The translations under genes were made by a program, and so were the position numbers. A stretch of DNA of 64,000 nucleotides, from NCBI RefSeq assembly GCF_014596525.1, contig NZ_MSJP01000026.1, positions 1-64,000 on the forward strand. Reading direction: 5' to 3'. Below are positions 27,458-35,481 of this stretch, in pieces (within the stretch, counting starts at the first letter, position 1; each line of letters begins with the position of its first letter). The notes beneath the pieces are model-generated. The model worked only from the letters and a program-made list of their open reading frames with translations, was not told where the DNA came from and searched no databases. This stretch comes from Streptomyces sp. CBMA291. GTDB taxonomy: Bacteria; Actinomycetota; Actinomycetes; Streptomycetales; Streptomycetaceae.

Positions 27458-28657
27458 CAGTGGTCCCCGCGCATGCGGGGGTGGTCCCCAGCCGCAGCGT
27501 CTTCGCCTCGCTCGTGCCGAGTGGTCCCCGCGCATGCGGGGGTGGTCCCGGTCGCCTCGTCCATCCGTCGTACGGCCGCCTGTGGTCCCCGCGCATGCGG
27601 GGGTGGTCCCTGCTCGGCATGTCCCAGCGGCAGGTGGAGCGGGTGGTCCCCGCGCATGCGGGGGTGGTCCCCAAATCCGACCGCACCTGACCAGGCCGAT
27701 CGTGTGGTCCCCGCGCATGCGGGGGTGGTCCCGAGTGAGCCGCTGAATCCCCTCTCGGAGCCGCGTGGTCCCCGCGCATGCGGGGGTGGTCCCCATGGCG
27801 GTGCCGGACTTGTTGGGGAGGCTCGCCGTGGTCCCCGCGCATGCGGGGGTGGTCCCTGTAGACCTGTATTCATTGAACAGGGAAGTGTGTGGTCCCCGCG
27901 CATGCGGGGGTGGTCCCGCCGTGGCGAGGGCGTCGAGGGTGTCGCGGTCGTGGTCCCCGCGCATGCGGAGGTGGTCCCCGTCACACCGTTTTCGGCCCGG
28001 GCGCCCTCGGGTGGTCCCCGCGCATGCGGGGGTGGTCCCGGCAGGGCGCGCATCACGCTGCGCAGCAGGAGGTGGTCCCCACGCATGCGGGGGTGGTCCC
28101 TCAAGGTGCCCGGCCGCGACCTCGGCCCACGTGTGGTCCCCGCGCATGCGGGGGTGGTCCCCTCCTGCGGATCGTGCCGGCGCTCGGTCCGGGGTGGTCC
28201 CCGCGCATGCGGGGGTGGTCCCGAGATCGACGTGCCGGAAGGCGACGTCGACCGGTGGTCCCCGCGCATGCGGGGGTGGTCCCTGGGGACAGGTCGCGGC
28301 CGCGCTCGACACCACGTGGTCCCCGCGCATCCGGGGGTGGTCCCCGGTGCAACGCCTCGTCGTCCAAGCCCGCCGAGTGGTCCCCGCGCATGCGGGGGTG
28401 GTCCTCCATCGCGGTGGCGACGGCGGCGAGCAGCTGGGTGGTCCCCGCGCATGCAGGGGTGGCCCCATTGCCGCCACCCACACCTGGTCGGGGGCGGGGT
28501 GGTCCCCGCCCATGCGGGGACGGACCCCGCCCCTACTTCACGAAGGTCCGCAGGTCCTCGTAGTCCCCGTACGTGCGAGGACGTCCCCCGCGCCACACCC
28601 CACACCCCACAGCCCCGAGCCAGTCACCCAGCCCGGGGCCATCATCCTGAGGATCCG

Positions 28658-29248
28658 TCAGAAGCGCACGTCCGAGCAGGCGTAGAACGCGTTGCCCGTG
28701 TCTGCGATGTTCCAGACGCCGAGGATGAGGTGGCGGCCGGTCTTCTGGGGGAGGACGCCCGTGTGGGTGACCGTGGCGCCGGGCTGGCGGCCTCCGAAGG
28801 GGACCGTCAGGAAGGGCTGCGGGTCCAGGTCGGCCCTGGTCAGGGGCTTGGTGGGGTCCCAGCCGTCCTTGGTGATGTAGTAGCGGAAGTCAGTGGTGGC
28901 GTGGCGCGCGCTGATCCGCCAGAGGAAGGTGTGGTTGGCCCCGGCGGTCAGGCTGGTGGCCGGCCAGTTTCCGCCGCGCGGGTCGTCCAGCTCGGAGAAG
29001 CGTCCGACGCCGCCCGAGCAGATGTGCCCGTCGGCCGGGCCGCGCGTGGGGAATCCCTTGTCGCCTTCCACGCTCGGCGGCTCCCACTGGATCTGTCCAC
29101 AGTTCCGCACGGTGCCATTGCCGCAGAGCTGCTGACGGCTGACCGGCGAGTCGGTGTAGCCGTGCCCCTGGGCGGTTCCGCTGGTGGCGAGCAAGGCCGA
29201 TCCGGCGACGCCGAGGCCGAGAAGTAAGGAGGTGAGCTTCTTACGCAT
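28658..29248 (-). CDS. AA10 lytic polysaccharide monooxygenase (chitin/cellulose-active)
   Basis: This secreted copper enzyme cleaves crystalline chitin or cellulose oxidatively. Start ATG 29248 (MRKKLTSLLLGLGVAG) has GGGAG five bases upstream. The signal peptide ends at TAQG, leaving an N-terminal His (HGYTDSPVSRQQLC) that with a second His (ANHTFLWR) forms the copper histidine brace. The AA10 fold continues through GGVGRFSELDDP, FRYYITKDGWDP and ILGVWNIADTGNAFYACSDVRF. It is a 196-residue single-domain protein without CBM. The upstream palindrome matching DasR sites suggests induction by chitin products. Confidence 0.92.
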   Translation of the reverse strand: MRKKLTSLLLGLGVAGSALLATSGTAQGHGYTDSPVSRQQLCGNGTVRNCGQIQWEPPSVEGDKGFPTRGPADGHICSGGVGRFSELDDPRGGNWPATSLTAGANHTFLWRISARHATTDFRYYITKDGWDPTKPLTRADLDPQPFLTVPFGGRQPGATVTHTGVLPQKTGRHLILGVWNIADTGNAFYACSDVRF

Positions 29249-29347
29249 GTGCACTCCCATGGTCCGAGGTTGCGGGTGGGGGCGGACGCACACCTCCGAC
29301 GCACTGCCGAGGCAGCACGGAGGATCCGGAGGGCGTACATCCGACGC

Positions 29348-29358
29348 GGTCTAGACCA
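29348..29358. promoter_or_regulatory. DasR-like operator (dre) upstream of the LPMO gene
   Basis: GGTCTAGACCA lies in CGCGGTCTAGACCAAGT, 100 bp before the LPMO start, and matches the core TGGTCTAGACCA of the DasR-responsive element that controls chitin-utilisation genes in Streptomyces. Other small palindromes follow (AGTCTGAGACT at 29360, CTCAATTGAG at 29376), and a CTGCC/GGCAG hairpin lies in the leader. The match is by consensus only. Confidence 0.7.
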
Positions 29359-29507
29359 AGTCTGAGACTAGCCCTCTCAATTGAGCATGTCCATACCAAT
29401 GGCGTTTGCCGGGAGCAGGCATGCGTGGGTCAAGTCGCCGCCACACAGTGGGAGTTGGAGTTTCATGAAGGTGCTTCCCGAGGGCTTGGACCTCGTACTT
29501 CGGGTCG

Positions 29508-30419
29508 TCAGACCCGTCCGCGCAGCGCCGCCGCGTACGCCTCGTCCGGGTCCAGACGGCGCAGTTCCTCGGCGATCAGTTCGGCGGTGGTCCGCACCTT
29601 CAAGGCCAGGACGCGGCTCGGCTGGCCGGGGATCGCGAGCCTGGCCACCGGCCCCTCGGGGCGGTCGATGCGGATCTCTCCGTCGGCGGTGCCCATGCGG
29701 ACGGCGGTGACGACGGGGCCGTCCGTGATGATCCGCTCGACGGGGACGCCGAGCCGGACTTCGAACCAGCGGGCGAGGAGTTCGGCGCTCGGGTTCTCCG
29801 CCTCGCTCTCGACGGCGGCGGATACGACGGTCAGCGACGCCTGGTCGAGCGCGGCGGCCAGCATCGAACGCCAGGGGGTGAGCCGCGTCCAGGCGAGGTC
29901 GGTGTCGCCGGGGGCGTACGAGGCGGCTCGGTGTTCGAGGGCCGCGAGCGGGTCCTCGACCGCGTACATGTCGGTGATCCGCCGCTGCGCGAGCGAGCCG
30001 AGGGGGTCCCTGGACGGCACGTCGGGCGCGTCCACGGGCCACCAGACGACGACGGGCGCGTCCGGCAGGAGCAGCGGGAGGACCACGGAGTCGGCGCGGG
30101 TGCCGAGTTCGCCGTAGAGCCTGAGCACGACCGTCTCACCCGATCCGGCGTCGGTACCGAGGCGTACCTCCGCGTCGAGCCGGGTCTCATGCCGCTCGCG
30201 GGGCGTACGGGCGTGCCGCTTGACGACGACGAGGGTGCGGGAGGGGTGCTCCCTGGAGGCGTCGTTGGCGGCCTTGACCGCGTCGTAGGCGTTCTCCTCG
30301 TCCGTGACGACGACGAGGGTGAGCACGGCTCCGACGGCGGGTGTGCCGACGGCTCTGCGTCCTTGCAGGATCGCCTTGTTGATCTTGCTGGAGTTGGTGT
30401 CCGTCAGGTCGATCTTCAT
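29508..30419 (-). CDS. opcA: Glucose-6-phosphate dehydrogenase assembly protein OpcA
   Basis: OpcA is needed for assembly or redox activation of glucose-6-phosphate dehydrogenase in cyanobacteria and actinomycetes. The 303-residue product has the family start MKIDLTDTNSSKINKAIL, the core LPDAPVVVWWPVDAPDVPSRDPLG and ITDMYAVEDPLAALE, and ends in ELRRLDPDEAYAAALRGRV. In most Streptomyces it lies between zwf and pgl in a tkt-tal-zwf cluster. Here neither neighbour is a pentose-phosphate gene, so it is either a relocated gene or a second copy. Confidence 0.93.
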   Translation of the reverse strand: MKIDLTDTNSSKINKAILQGRRAVGTPAVGAVLTLVVVTDEENAYDAVKAANDASREHPSRTLVVVKRHARTPRERHETRLDAEVRLGTDAGSGETVVLRLYGELGTRADSVVLPLLLPDAPVVVWWPVDAPDVPSRDPLGSLAQRRITDMYAVEDPLAALEHRAASYAPGDTDLAWTRLTPWRSMLAAALDQASLTVVSAAVESEAENPSAELLARWFEVRLGVPVERIITDGPVVTAVRMGTADGEIRIDRPEGPVARLAIPGQPSRVLALKVRTTAELIAEELRRLDPDEAYAAALRGRV

Positions 30420-30504
30420 GCGCGGCGGCCGTCCCTTCCTCTGCGGCGAGCCTAACGCCCCCGCGGGCCCTCCGCCGTCGCTCCTTCCTCTTCGTCCCCG
30501 CGCG

Positions 30505-31044
30505 TCACACGGATTCGGGTTCCTGCTCCTGCCGTCCTGCGGCGGCCCGGTCGGCGCGGCGGCCGACGACGGCGACGACGCCCAGGGCCGTGCCGACGAA
30601 GGCGCTCGCGACGACCCAGGGGCGGTCGACGACGTAGCAGGTGGCGTGGTCGAGGGAGTAACGGCCGGCGCCGATGAGCCCGATCGCGGCGGCGGCGAAG
30701 CCGAGGAAGGCGGGGTATTCGTAGCCGCCGCCCTGGGCGAAGAAGCCGGCCGGGGCGTGCACGGCGACGGCTCCGGCCATCGCTCCGGCCGCCGCCGCTC
30801 CGGCCACCGGGGTGGCGAGCCCGAGGGCGAGCAGGGCGCCGCCGCCCGCCTCGCCGAGCCCCGCGGCGAGTGCGCTCTCCCGGCCCGGGTGGAAGCCCAT
30901 GGCCTCCATCGCGTGGGTGGTGCCCTCGATGCCTCCTCCGCCGAACCAGCCGAAGAGTTTCTGTGTGCCGTGCGCGGCGAGCACGGCGCCGGTGCCGACC
31001 CGCAGGACGAGCAGTCCGAGATCGCGTCGGTTGAGGTGACCCAT
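30505..31044 (-). CDS. DoxX-family membrane protein
   Basis: This 179-residue protein has four hydrophobic helices (GLLVLRVGTGAVLAAHGTQ, SALAAGLGEAGGGALLALGL, AAGAMAGAVAVHAPAGFF, VVASAFVGTALGVVAVVG). The opening LRVGTGAVLAAHGTQKLFGWFGG is the DoxX signature. The start ATG 31044 has TGGAG seven bases upstream. DoxX proteins are linked to redox and thiol homeostasis or to quinone-dependent oxidation, but the role of this one is not known. Confidence 0.88.
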   Translation of the reverse strand: MGHLNRRDLGLLVLRVGTGAVLAAHGTQKLFGWFGGGGIEGTTHAMEAMGFHPGRESALAAGLGEAGGGALLALGLATPVAGAAAAGAMAGAVAVHAPAGFFAQGGGYEYPAFLGFAAAAIGLIGAGRYSLDHATCYVVDRPWVVASAFVGTALGVVAVVGRRADRAAAGRQEQEPESV

Positions 31045-31234
31045 GGTTTTCTCCAGGTGCGGGAGGCGGGCGTATGCCGTCCACTGTGGTCGCCCGTCGT
31101 GGACCTCGCCGCCCGAAGGCCTTACCCGTTGCTCCGGATGAGTCACCTTTTGCAACACTTGTCCCCGAGTGCTTGGGTGGGAGGGCCGTCCTCGTCGCGG
31201 GCACCGCGCACCGGCTCCAGGGAAGTGGGTACGC

Positions 31235-32611
31235 ATGACCGCCGAGTCCAGCCCGACCACGGCCCTGCGGGAGAAGGTGCGGGCGCTGATGCCCCGGGCG
31301 AAGGAGGATCTGACGGAGCTGGTCGCGATGCGTTCCGTCGCCGATCCGCGCCAGTTCCCGCCGGAGGAGTGCGCCAAGGCGGCCGACTTCCTCGTCCGGG
31401 CCTTCACCGATGCGGGACTCCGGGACATGCGGCGGGTGACCACCCCGGACGGCACGGACGCCGTCGTCGGGCACGCGCCGGGCCCCGAGGGGGCGCCCAC
31501 CGTGCTGCTGTACTGCCACTACGACGTGCAGCCGCCGCTGGACGACGCCGCCTGGCAGAGCCCGCCGTTCGAGCTGACCGAACGCCAGGGGCGCTGGTAC
31601 GGGCGGGGAACCGCCGACTGCAAGGGCAATATCGCCATGCACCTCACGGCGCTGCGGGCGCTGGGCGGTCCGGACGGCCGGGGCTTCCCGGTGAACCTCA
31701 AGTTCGTCGCCGAGGGTTCGGAGGAGCAGGGGACGGGCGGTCTGGAACGGCTCGTACCGCTCCAGCCCGATCTCTTCGCCGCCGACACCCTGCTGATCTG
31801 CGACACCGGCAACTTCGCGCTGGGGCTGCCCACCGCGACCACCACCCTGCGGGGGCTCGCCAACGTCGTCGTCACCGTGTCCACCCTCAAGGGCGCCATG
31901 CACTCGGGCATGTTCGGCGGTCCGGCGCCCGACGCGCTCGCCGCGCTCGTCCGGATTCTCGACAGTCTGCGCGACGAGCACGGCAACACGGCCGTGAAGG
32001 GGCTGCCCGGAGACGGCGTCTGGGACGGCGTGGACTACCCGGCCGAGCAGTTCCGTACGGATGTGGGGGTGCTCGACGGCGTCTCCCTGGTCGGTACGGG
32101 GTCGGTGGCCGACGAGCTGTGGGCGCGGCCGGCCGTCACCGTGCTCGGCATCGACTGCCCGCCGGTGGTGGGTTCCTCTGCCGCCGTGCAGGCGAAGGTC
32201 CGGGCCAGGGTCAGTCTGCGCGTCCCGCCCGGCGTCGACGCGGAGGAGGCCCTGCGGGCCCTCACCGACCATCTCGTCTCGGCCGCTCCTTGGGGCGCCC
32301 AGGTGGAGGTGGAGCCGGAGGGCACCGGGCAGCCGTTCCGGGCCCGCACCGACGGGCCCGCCTACCGGGCGCTCGCCTCCGCCTTCCGCGAGGCGTACGG
32401 GAAGGACATGGTCGAGTCGGGGCAGGGCGGTTCGATCCCGCTGTGCAATGTGCTGGCCGCGCAGTTCCCGGACGCGGAGATCGCGCTGATCGGCGTCGAG
32501 GAGCCCGGCTGTCTCATCCACGCGCCCAACGAGAGCGTGGACCCCACGGAGATCGAGCGCATGGCGCTGACCGAGGCGATCTTCCTCGGCACCTACGCGA
32601 CCCCGCTCTGA
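31235..32611 (+). CDS. M20-family dipeptidase/metallopeptidase
   Basis: This 458-residue cytoplasmic di-zinc hydrolase probably releases terminal residues from short peptides. Metal and catalytic motifs are complete: LLYCHYDVQP (His, Asp), GRGTADCKGN (bridging Asp), AEGSEEQG (Glu-Glu), LLICDTGN (Asp) and a C-terminal His in CLIHAPNE. The lid domain (TTLRGLANVVVTVSTLKGAMHSGMFGG in pieces) matches the dipeptidase branch. ATG 31235 follows AGGGAAG. The exact substrate is not predictable. Confidence 0.9.
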   Translation: MTAESSPTTALREKVRALMPRAKEDLTELVAMRSVADPRQFPPEECAKAADFLVRAFTDAGLRDMRRVTTPDGTDAVVGHAPGPEGAPTVLLYCHYDVQPPLDDAAWQSPPFELTERQGRWYGRGTADCKGNIAMHLTALRALGGPDGRGFPVNLKFVAEGSEEQGTGGLERLVPLQPDLFAADTLLICDTGNFALGLPTATTTLRGLANVVVTVSTLKGAMHSGMFGGPAPDALAALVRILDSLRDEHGNTAVKGLPGDGVWDGVDYPAEQFRTDVGVLDGVSLVGTGSVADELWARPAVTVLGIDCPPVVGSSAAVQAKVRARVSLRVPPGVDAEEALRALTDHLVSAAPWGAQVEVEPEGTGQPFRARTDGPAYRALASAFREAYGKDMVESGQGGSIPLCNVLAAQFPDAEIALIGVEEPGCLIHAPNESVDPTEIERMALTEAIFLGTYATPL

Positions 32612-32726
32612 CCGGCCCCCTTGGTCCGTCGCTACCCCCGCCCCATCGATACCTCCGCCCCATCGATCCATCCGCCCCTTCGGCCTTCCTCCGCTCCGAC
32701 CGCTTCACGAAAGACGGGAACCTTCC

Positions 32727-33329
32727 ATGACGCAGACTCACGACCTCCCTCCCCGCGAGGACATACCGCCCGGCCCGCTGGGCATGCTCGCGGGCGCCGC
32801 CTGGCAGGCACTCCTGGTCGCCGGTCTCGCGTCGCTGGTCCTCGGCGTCCTGGTCCTGGTGTGGCCCGGCGCCTCCCTGCTGGCGGCCGGTGTGCTCTTC
32901 GGTCTCTATCTGCTGTTCAGCGGTGTGATGCAGCTGGTCTCCGCCTTCGGTACGCATGTCAGCACGGCGCTGCGGGTCATGGCGTTCATCAGCGGCGCCC
33001 TGTCGATCCTCCTCGGCCTGCTCTGCTTCCGGGGCGCGATGCAGTCGATCCTGCTGCTCGCGCTCTGGATCGGGATCGGCTGGCTTTTCCGGGGCATCAC
33101 CCAGACCGTGGCGGCGGGCTCCGACCCCGCGATGCCCGCACGCGGCTGGCAGGTCTTCCTCGGCATCGTGAACGCGCTCGCCGGTGTCGTGCTCATCGTC
33201 TCCCCGCTGAGGTCGGCGGCGGTGCTGACGCTTCTGGGCGGTATCTGGCTGGTGGTCGTGGGCGTGGTCGAGGTCGTCACCGCCTTGCAGGTGCGCTCGC
33301 GGGCCAAGCTCCTGCCGCCGGGCGTCTGA
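32727..33329 (+). CDS. HdeD-family (DUF308) membrane protein
   Basis: This is a 200-residue protein with six transmembrane helices in three hairpin pairs (ALLVAGLASLVLGVLVLVWP, GVLFGLYLLFSGVMQLVSAF, MAFISGALSILLGLLCFRG, LLALWIGIGWLFRGITQ, FLGIVNALAGVVLIVSP, AVLTLLGGIWLVVVGVVEVV). E. coli HdeD aids acid resistance at high cell density; actinomycete members have no established role. It lies 115 bp after the M20 peptidase gene, on the same strand. Confidence 0.88.
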   Translation: MTQTHDLPPREDIPPGPLGMLAGAAWQALLVAGLASLVLGVLVLVWPGASLLAAGVLFGLYLLFSGVMQLVSAFGTHVSTALRVMAFISGALSILLGLLCFRGAMQSILLLALWIGIGWLFRGITQTVAAGSDPAMPARGWQVFLGIVNALAGVVLIVSPLRSAAVLTLLGGIWLVVVGVVEVVTALQVRSRAKLLPPGV

Positions 33330-33398
33330 TCCCGTGTACGGACCCCGCGCACTCGGGTCTCCACCCACCTCCGGCCTCCACCCACTCCGGGCCGCCGC

Positions 33399-33875
33399 TC
33401 AGTCCCCCGCCGGTTCCACCTCCAGGAAGCGGCGGCCCCGGGGCCCCCGGTAGAGCAGGGCCTCCCAGCCCAGCCGTGCCAGGACGGGGACGCAGGCGCC
33501 GAGTGCCTCCGTCTCCGTCCGGGCCGCGCCCGAGCCGGGCGGGCCCAGCCACTCCACGAGGACCGTCTCCGGCCGGTCCCCCGCCCTGACCCGGTAGCCG
33601 GTGCCGGTCCGCTCCCCCGAGGAGTCCGTCGAGGAGGGCGTGATGCCACCTGACTCCAGGGCGAGGGCCACCGCGCGGACCGGCTGCCGCCGCTCCCACT
33701 CGGCGGGCGCCGCCTTCGGGCCGGCGCCCTGAGGCCGGGTCAGGCTTCTGATCCGGAGCAGCCCGTCGAGGGCCGTCCGCACCTCCCGCGACCGCTGTTC
33801 GGCGTCGGCGGGGGCCACCGGAGGTCCGTCCCCGGTGGCCGCCTCGAAGCCGCCCCCGCCGGAAGCCGTGGTCAC
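33399..33875 (-). CDS. Hypothetical protein coupled to the WGR/propeller gene
   Basis: This 158-residue protein starts at GTG 33875, which overlaps the upstream stop in GTGA. The N-terminal third is Gly/Ala-rich, then a helical segment (EQRSREVRTALDGLLRIRSL), and a C-terminal alpha/beta part (VLVEWLGPPGSG, ACVPVLARLGWEALLYRGPRGRRFLEVEP). The conserved-looking end suggests a small domain. There is no known function; the overlap means it is made in step with the WGR protein and probably works with it. Confidence 0.7.
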   Translation of the reverse strand: MTTASGGGGFEAATGDGPPVAPADAEQRSREVRTALDGLLRIRSLTRPQGAGPKAAPAEWERRQPVRAVALALESGGITPSSTDSSGERTGTGYRVRAGDRPETVLVEWLGPPGSGAARTETEALGACVPVLARLGWEALLYRGPRGRRFLEVEPAGD

Positions 33876-35305
33876 AGCAGCCGCCGGATGTCGCCGCGGA
33901 CGCGGTAGAAGCCGCCCGCCGCCGCGTGCAGGGAGTCGACCACGTACCGCGCGCCGGGCTGCCGGATCGCGCGGGGGAACTGTACGTTCCACCCGGACTC
34001 GTAGCCCTGCGAGAGGACCCGCACCCTGGTCCTGCCGGACTCGCTCACGCACTCGACGACGATCGATCCGGCCGGGGCGTCGCTGACGGCGGCCACGGCG
34101 GTGACGGTCGTCGCGGGCTCGTAGACCGGGAGGGCGGCGGCCAGCTTGACGTCCCTGGCGACGGGGACGGTGCCGCCCTTGGCCGCCTCGATCGCCGCCT
34201 CGCTCGCGTCGACGCAGACCAGCGAGCCGTCGGTGGTCACCAGATAGAGGCGCTCGTCGCGGTACTGCATGGAGAGCGCCGAACCGCCGCCCGTGCCGAG
34301 CTTCCACAGCCGGGTGCCGTCCTCGGCGAAGCAGTAGACGGAGGAGGCCGCGTCGGCGGCGAAGACGAACCGGCCGCCGGGCGAGGTGGCGCAGGAGTAG
34401 ACCGGGCCGTCGCAGGAGTACACCGCCTCGACGCGGCCGTCCTTCTTCGCGAGCCGCTGGACCTTGCGCCGTGCCGTGCCCGCGTAGACCGAGTCGTCCT
34501 CCTGCCAGCCGAAGAGGACCCCGCCGTCGGTGGCGGTGTGCCACAGCTCGCCGCCGCCGTCCGGGACGTGGGCGGCGACGCCCCGGGTGTCCCCGTAGTA
34601 CACGGCGGCGCCGTCGGCGCGGACCATCCAGGCGTGCTCGCCCTGACCGCCGCGCGCCCACTGGTGCTCGTCCTCGTGGTCGATGACGGTGAGCCGGCCC
34701 GAGCGGTCCGCCACGTGGAGGACGCCCTCGTGGATGTCGAGCCAGAAGATGTCGACGTCGGTGGCGATGTCGTACGCGGCGAAGGGCAGCTTGGACGACA
34801 GGTCGTAGACCTTGCCGTCGTCACAGCCCGCGTAGATCCAGAAGTCGTCGGCGACCAGGCACTTGACGCCGTCCGGGAGGCTGAAGCGGGCCCGCACCTC
34901 ACCGGAGCGGTCGAGCGTGTACACGTCTCCCGCCTGGTTGCCCACCCAGCAGTGCTCCTCGTCGACATGGATGCCGAAGGCGGCCGAGCCGGTCCGGAAG
35001 CGCCACAGGACGGGAGCCACGGCCTGTGCGGTGGAGGGCGCGGAGGCGACCTCGCGGCGCGTCACCGAGCGGGCGGCCCGCCCGCCCCGCACCGCGGGGG
35101 CGTACCCCTTGCGGACCTTCTCCCCTATCTTCTTCGCGGCCGCCGCCTGGGCCTTCGCCGCCGTGGGGAACGTGGAGCACTGGGTCTGTCCGGTCGCGCC
35201 GATCCGCCCGTAACGGACCGACACCGTCAGGTCCTGGACGGTCACTTCGTAGAACTTGTGGGCACCGCCGCCGTCCTGCGACAGCTCCAGATAGGTCGTC
35301 GTCAT
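33872..35305 (-). CDS. WGR-domain protein with PQQ-like beta-propeller
   Basis: This 477-residue protein starts at ATG 35305 (TTTYLELSQDGGGAHKFYEV). Residues 1-75 form a WGR domain (VRYGRIGATGQTQCSTF), the nucleic-acid/PARP-linked module. From about 95 to 400 there are repeated blades of the type VLWRFRTGSAAFGIHVDEEHCWVG, VYTLDRSGEV, LHVADRSGRLTVIDHEDEH, ELWHTATDGGVLFGW and VYCFAEDGTRLWKL, as in PQQ-like propellers. There is no signal peptide, so it is cytoplasmic. Its role is unknown; WGR plus propeller proteins are common in Streptomyces. Possible hypoxia-type boxes lie upstream. Confidence 0.82.
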   Translation of the reverse strand: MTTTYLELSQDGGGAHKFYEVTVQDLTVSVRYGRIGATGQTQCSTFPTAAKAQAAAAKKIGEKVRKGYAPAVRGGRAARSVTRREVASAPSTAQAVAPVLWRFRTGSAAFGIHVDEEHCWVGNQAGDVYTLDRSGEVRARFSLPDGVKCLVADDFWIYAGCDDGKVYDLSSKLPFAAYDIATDVDIFWLDIHEGVLHVADRSGRLTVIDHEDEHQWARGGQGEHAWMVRADGAAVYYGDTRGVAAHVPDGGGELWHTATDGGVLFGWQEDDSVYAGTARRKVQRLAKKDGRVEAVYSCDGPVYSCATSPGGRFVFAADAASSVYCFAEDGTRLWKLGTGGGSALSMQYRDERLYLVTTDGSLVCVDASEAAIEAAKGGTVPVARDVKLAAALPVYEPATTVTAVAAVSDAPAGSIVVECVSESGRTRVRVLSQGYESGWNVQFPRAIRQPGARYVVDSLHAAAGGFYRVRGDIRRLL

Positions 35306-35360
35306 GCCCCAAACCGTAGAGGCAGCCACTGACAACGACCTCCGACGCCGTCACAGCCTA

Positions 35361-35396
35361 GGGACTAAAGGCCCGGACATTCAGGACCTTTGTCGC
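35361..35396. promoter_or_regulatory. Candidate OsdR/DevR-type boxes in a divergent promoter region
   Basis: GGGACTAAAGGCCC (35361-35374) differs at one position from the DevR/OsdR box GGGACTWWAGTCCC. A weaker second box, AGGACCTTTGTCGC, starts 22 bp later (35383). The direct repeat CCGGACATTCA occurs at 35373 and 35403. The region lies between the WGR gene and the SPFH gene, which diverge. Confidence 0.5.
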
Positions 35397-35481
35397 GGCA
35401 ATCCGGACATTCATCCCTGTGACGATGGTGCGTGAAGATCATCCGACGTGCCGTCACCTCCCGTACGACCGGAAGGGCCTC

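Larger units (their letters stand above)
25130..28587 (+). CRISPR. Type I-E CRISPR array, 57 repeat units by hand count
   Basis: The 28-bp repeat reads GTGGT, then CCCCGC, loop GCAT, GCGGGG, then GTGGTCC. The period is mostly 61 bp, giving 33-bp spacers (equivalent to 29/32 when the frequent C after the repeat is counted). The 6-bp stem suits Cas6e, leaving a GUGGUCC 5' handle. I located repeat starts from 25130 to 28560. Variants: GTGATCC at 26801, GTGGTTCC end at 27277, GCGGAGG at 27338 and 27950, CCACGC at 28072, CATCCGG at 28316, a mutated unit at 28438, and strongly decayed units at 28499 and 28560. Irregularities are listed separately. Open frames across it are artefacts of the repeats. 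Confidence 0.98.

Noticed and set aside
25044..28513. Many long open frames across the CRISPR region encoding repeated PACAGTT/HARGP or HAGVV motifs
   Set aside because: They come from translating the 28-bp repeat and 61-bp period on both strands; there are no ribosome-binding sites and the repeat explains them fully.
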